This document shows, one piece after another, positions 5,212 through 6,804 of a stretch of 6,804 bases of DNA. Source of the DNA: CAYMLL01 sp964390645 (GTDB taxonomy: Bacteria; Planctomycetota; UBA8108); contig CAYMLL010000360.1 of assembly GCA_964390645.1 (NCBI GenBank), forward strand, positions 1-6,804, in the 5' to 3' direction. Both the position numbers and the translations under genes were made by a program. The number at the start of each line of letters is the position of its first letter. Positions within the stretch are counted from its first letter, which is position 1. A model generated the notes under the pieces. It searched no databases and was not told where the DNA came from. It saw nothing but the letters and a program-made list of their open reading frames with translations.

Positions 5212-6207
5212 ATGAACATCCCGAAGCACTGGGAAGTGAAAAAGGTAAGACTCAACATCGATGAACGGGAAGCGATTCACTCGGTTTGGGGTTACTCCGA
5301 TGGCGACCCGGAAGTCGCCCGGCAAATGATCGAGGAGAAGATCCCAACGGTGATCCCCAAGGTGGAGGAGGCCATTCGCCGCTCCTGGGCAGGCGATGAC
5401 TCGCCGGATAACCAGGCCCACGACTCCAGGCGGGCGCGCTATTACCACGTCGACGTGATCCGGGAGCAACGCCTGGAGGATCTCTCGCGGGATGGCGAGG
5501 AGATTGCCGTCATCACCCGAAACAGCTACGGAGCGAAGATCATCAACTGCCCGGAGGTCATGTTCGTCGACATCGACACCGATGAGGAGCACTGGGGGAG
5601 CTACCCCTCGGTTCTCGGCATGTCCGGCGGCGGCTGTCTGGCCGTGCTTCTGGGTGTCGGCGCGCTCTTCGGTGTCGGCGCCGGCAAGGACCCCAAACTG
5701 GAATCGATGAAGAGCGAACCCGAAGAGACGAGCTCCAGGCCGGCTCCCTCGCAGGCCAAGATCGAGGCCCTCGCCAGGGTCAAGAGCTACGTCGACTCCA
5801 ACCCTGGAGTCGGCTTCCGGATCTATGAGACCCTGCTTGGATTGCGCCTGATCGCGACCCATCAGCTCTACGACCCGGCCGGCGAGGCTTCGATGGAGAT
5901 CTTCCGGGCCCTCGGCTGCGATGAGCTCTACATGCGGCTCTGCCGGGTGCAGAAGTGCTTCCGGGCGAGACTGACGCCCAAGCCCTGGCGCATCGGGCAC
6001 AGCACCCCACACTGGCGGCGCCCTCAGCCCATCCCTCACCCGCAGGACATCAGCTGGCTCGAGGGCTATGAGGCCAGGTCGAGAGGGTACCAGGCCTGCC
6101 GCTTCATGGAAAAGACCGGCCTGGAGGCCCCTGACCCGGTGATCGAGGAGGTCGTTCGGGTCCACGATGAGGTCTGCGGAGTGACCGCCGGGCTGAATCT
6201 GGCCTGA
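5212..6207 (+). CDS. conserved protein of unknown function with one hydrophobic segment
   Basis: This 331-residue protein looks complete. From memory it resembles a widespread bacterial family of uncharacterised proteins that begin MNIPKYW-like and share a core CRVQxxFRARLTPKPWR; I cannot give an accession. Visible blocks are MNIPKHW (1-7), ITRNSYGAKIIN (101-112) running into a strand with VDID (119-122), a Gly-rich hydrophobic stretch (about 134-158), a Ser/Pro/Glu linker (161-180), FRIYETLLGLRLIAT (202-216), LYDPAG (219-224), CRVQKCFRARLTPKPWR (244-260), YQACRF (293-298) and HDEVC (318-322). There is no signal peptide. The hydrophobic stretch could be a single membrane anchor or a buried loop. 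The Asp-x-Asp strand followed by a helix and an RIYxTxxGLR strand is reminiscent of primase-polymerase (AEP) layout, but the His expected after the Gly is Arg here, so no enzymatic claim is made. It stands alone, with a strong ribosome binding site and no recognisable neighbour relation. Confidence 0.85.
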   Translation: MNIPKHWEVKKVRLNIDEREAIHSVWGYSDGDPEVARQMIEEKIPTVIPKVEEAIRRSWAGDDSPDNQAHDSRRARYYHVDVIREQRLEDLSRDGEEIAVITRNSYGAKIINCPEVMFVDIDTDEEHWGSYPSVLGMSGGGCLAVLLGVGALFGVGAGKDPKLESMKSEPEETSSRPAPSQAKIEALARVKSYVDSNPGVGFRIYETLLGLRLIATHQLYDPAGEASMEIFRALGCDELYMRLCRVQKCFRARLTPKPWRIGHSTPHWRRPQPIPHPQDISWLEGYEARSRGYQACRFMEKTGLEAPDPVIEEVVRVHDEVCGVTAGLNLA

Positions 6208-6531
6208 TCCAGCAGTCGTAGAGGAGCCGTTGCACGGCGTCGTCGCACGAATCGAAACCGGTACGAGCTTCCTCGCAATCGACGTGCTGGATCGAACGCT
6301 CGAACCCGGAGTCCCCGATCCGGAGCTGTCCGCCACGGACCGAGCATCGCATGGGACCGTTGCGCCCCGAGCGATCATGCAACATCGCTTGCCAGGAGTG
6401 CGATGCTCGTTCCGGATCTCCTCGATCACTTGCGGCTCGAGAATCACGACCGGTGCCCGGTTCGCGCGACCGACGATGGCCGCGAGCAGAGCGATCGGCA
6501 AGAGCCTCGCCGGAGGGATCGCGACCTCCAG
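6208..6531. other. convergent intergenic region, no gene recognised
   Basis: This 324-bp spacer lies between the 331-residue protein (+) and the lamin-tail protein (-), so both genes end here. It holds the inverted repeat at 6336-6414. Open frames on both strands (for example + from TTG 6230 and - from about 6501) have no ribosome binding site and are Ser/Thr/Arg-rich without family resemblance. Confidence 0.55.
6336..6414. other. 79-nt imperfect inverted repeat with an inner hairpin
   Basis: The left arm 6336-6351 pairs with 6399-6414 in 15 of 16 positions; the single mismatch is 6340/6410. The inner 11 bp are perfect (CGAGCATCGCA/TGCGATGCTCG). Inside it, AGCGAT (6370-6375) pairs with ATCGCT (6384-6389) around an 8-nt loop. 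It lies between two convergent genes, so a bidirectional terminator or mRNA 3'-end structure is plausible. No T-run is present. A repeat element or small RNA is also possible. Confidence 0.45.
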
Positions 6532-6804
6532 CTAGTTTCGAACGTTCTCTCGCCCGGGAGTACCCTGCATGGGCTGCAGCTCTCCCGCACCGTCCGGCCA
6601 GCGCCCGTGCACCTGATCCACGCTCTGTGGGGGAACTCGAGTGGCGTCGAGGATGAGATTGCCCCGATCGTTCGCATCGACGAGCAGCACCGCCTCACCG
6701 TCACGCGAGAGCTTGAAGCTCGCGTGTAGACCGTCGGCGTCGCCGTCGTCCTCGTCCGCCCAGACGACAAGGTAGCCATGCGGCGCGATCTTCGCCCCCG
6801 CCGG
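6532..6804 (-). CDS. lamin-tail-domain (LTD) protein, C-terminal 90 residues
   Basis: The 5' part lies beyond the right edge; the stop is TAG (complement of 6532-6534). Reading from base 6804 there is no start codon, only the open C-terminus. The residues match the bacterial lamin-tail domain: KIAPHGYLVVWADED (5-19), the GLHASFKLSRDGEAVLLVD strand pair (25-43), LILDATRVPPQSVDQVHGR (50-68), WPDG (69-72) and the closing GTPGREN (81-87), which corresponds to the usual TPGAPN-like end. Such domains have an Ig-like beta-sandwich fold. They usually sit at the end of large exported proteins, often with CotH kinase, nuclease or adhesive modules, and are thought to serve in attachment at the cell surface or outside it. 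Which module precedes it here cannot be seen. The acidic loop DEDDGDADG (17-25) is the usual Asp-rich segment before GLHASFKL. Identification of the domain is strong; the role of the whole protein is open. Confidence 0.85.
   Translation of the reverse strand, partial: PAGAKIAPHGYLVVWADEDDGDADGLHASFKLSRDGEAVLLVDANDRGNLILDATRVPPQSVDQVHGRWPDGAGELQPMQGTPGRENVRN

Noticed and set aside
4987..6501. A 504-codon minus-strand open frame opposite the 331-residue protein
   Set aside because: The + strand frame has a strong ribosome binding site and conserved-looking blocks. The minus frame shows shadow composition, no ribosome binding site and no family resemblance.
6230..6535. + strand open frame of about 100 codons from TTG 6230
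   Set aside because: No ribosome binding site, Ser/Thr/Arg-rich composition, no recognised motif, and it overlaps the end of the lamin-tail gene.

Overview
The window looks like a piece of a high-GC bacterial metagenome scaffold. It holds two 10-base N gaps (159-168 and 2150-2159), and homopolymer C/G runs abut the first gap. The secreted PQQ-like beta-propeller protein with a WPQFHGPNRDN-type N-terminus, a HEAT-repeat protein and a lamin-tail-domain protein together suggest Planctomycetota or a related PVC-type lineage. That assignment is an inference from gene content, with no phylogenetic marker in the window.

Layout from left to right: (1) the 3' part of a HEAT-repeat gene on + (1-456), broken by a gap, followed by a perfect 17-bp hairpin (477-514). 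(2) A convergent spacer (457-818) with a second, nested hairpin at 584-655. (3) A complete secreted PQQ-like beta-propeller protein on - (819-2072). (4) A divergent spacer (2073-2555) containing the second gap and, at its right edge, a sigma70-like promoter whose -10 box ends 8 nt before the next start codon. (5) A complete NCS2 (UraA-type) nucleobase permease on + (2556-3818). (6) An ankyrin-repeat reading frame (3819-4505) that opens immediately after the permease stop, in the same frame and with no start codon. It is probably a beheaded gene or an assembly join. (7) A roughly 700-bp non-coding stretch (4506-5211) with a short hairpin and a run of 7-bp CTCGNNN repeats. (8) A complete 331-residue conserved protein of unknown function on + (5212-6207), with a strong ribosome binding site and one Gly-rich hydrophobic segment. 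(9) A convergent spacer (6208-6531) with a long imperfect inverted repeat. (10) The C-terminal 90 residues of a lamin-tail-domain protein on - (6532-6804), running off the right edge; it has no start codon inside the window and so is easy to miss.

The genes do not form one pathway. The strands alternate, no pair forms a convincing operon, and no defence, mobile, CRISPR, tRNA or rRNA element was recognised. The points most worth checking are the probably leaderless permease transcript, the permease/ankyrin junction, the unknown 331-residue protein, and the structured inverted repeats in both convergent spacers.
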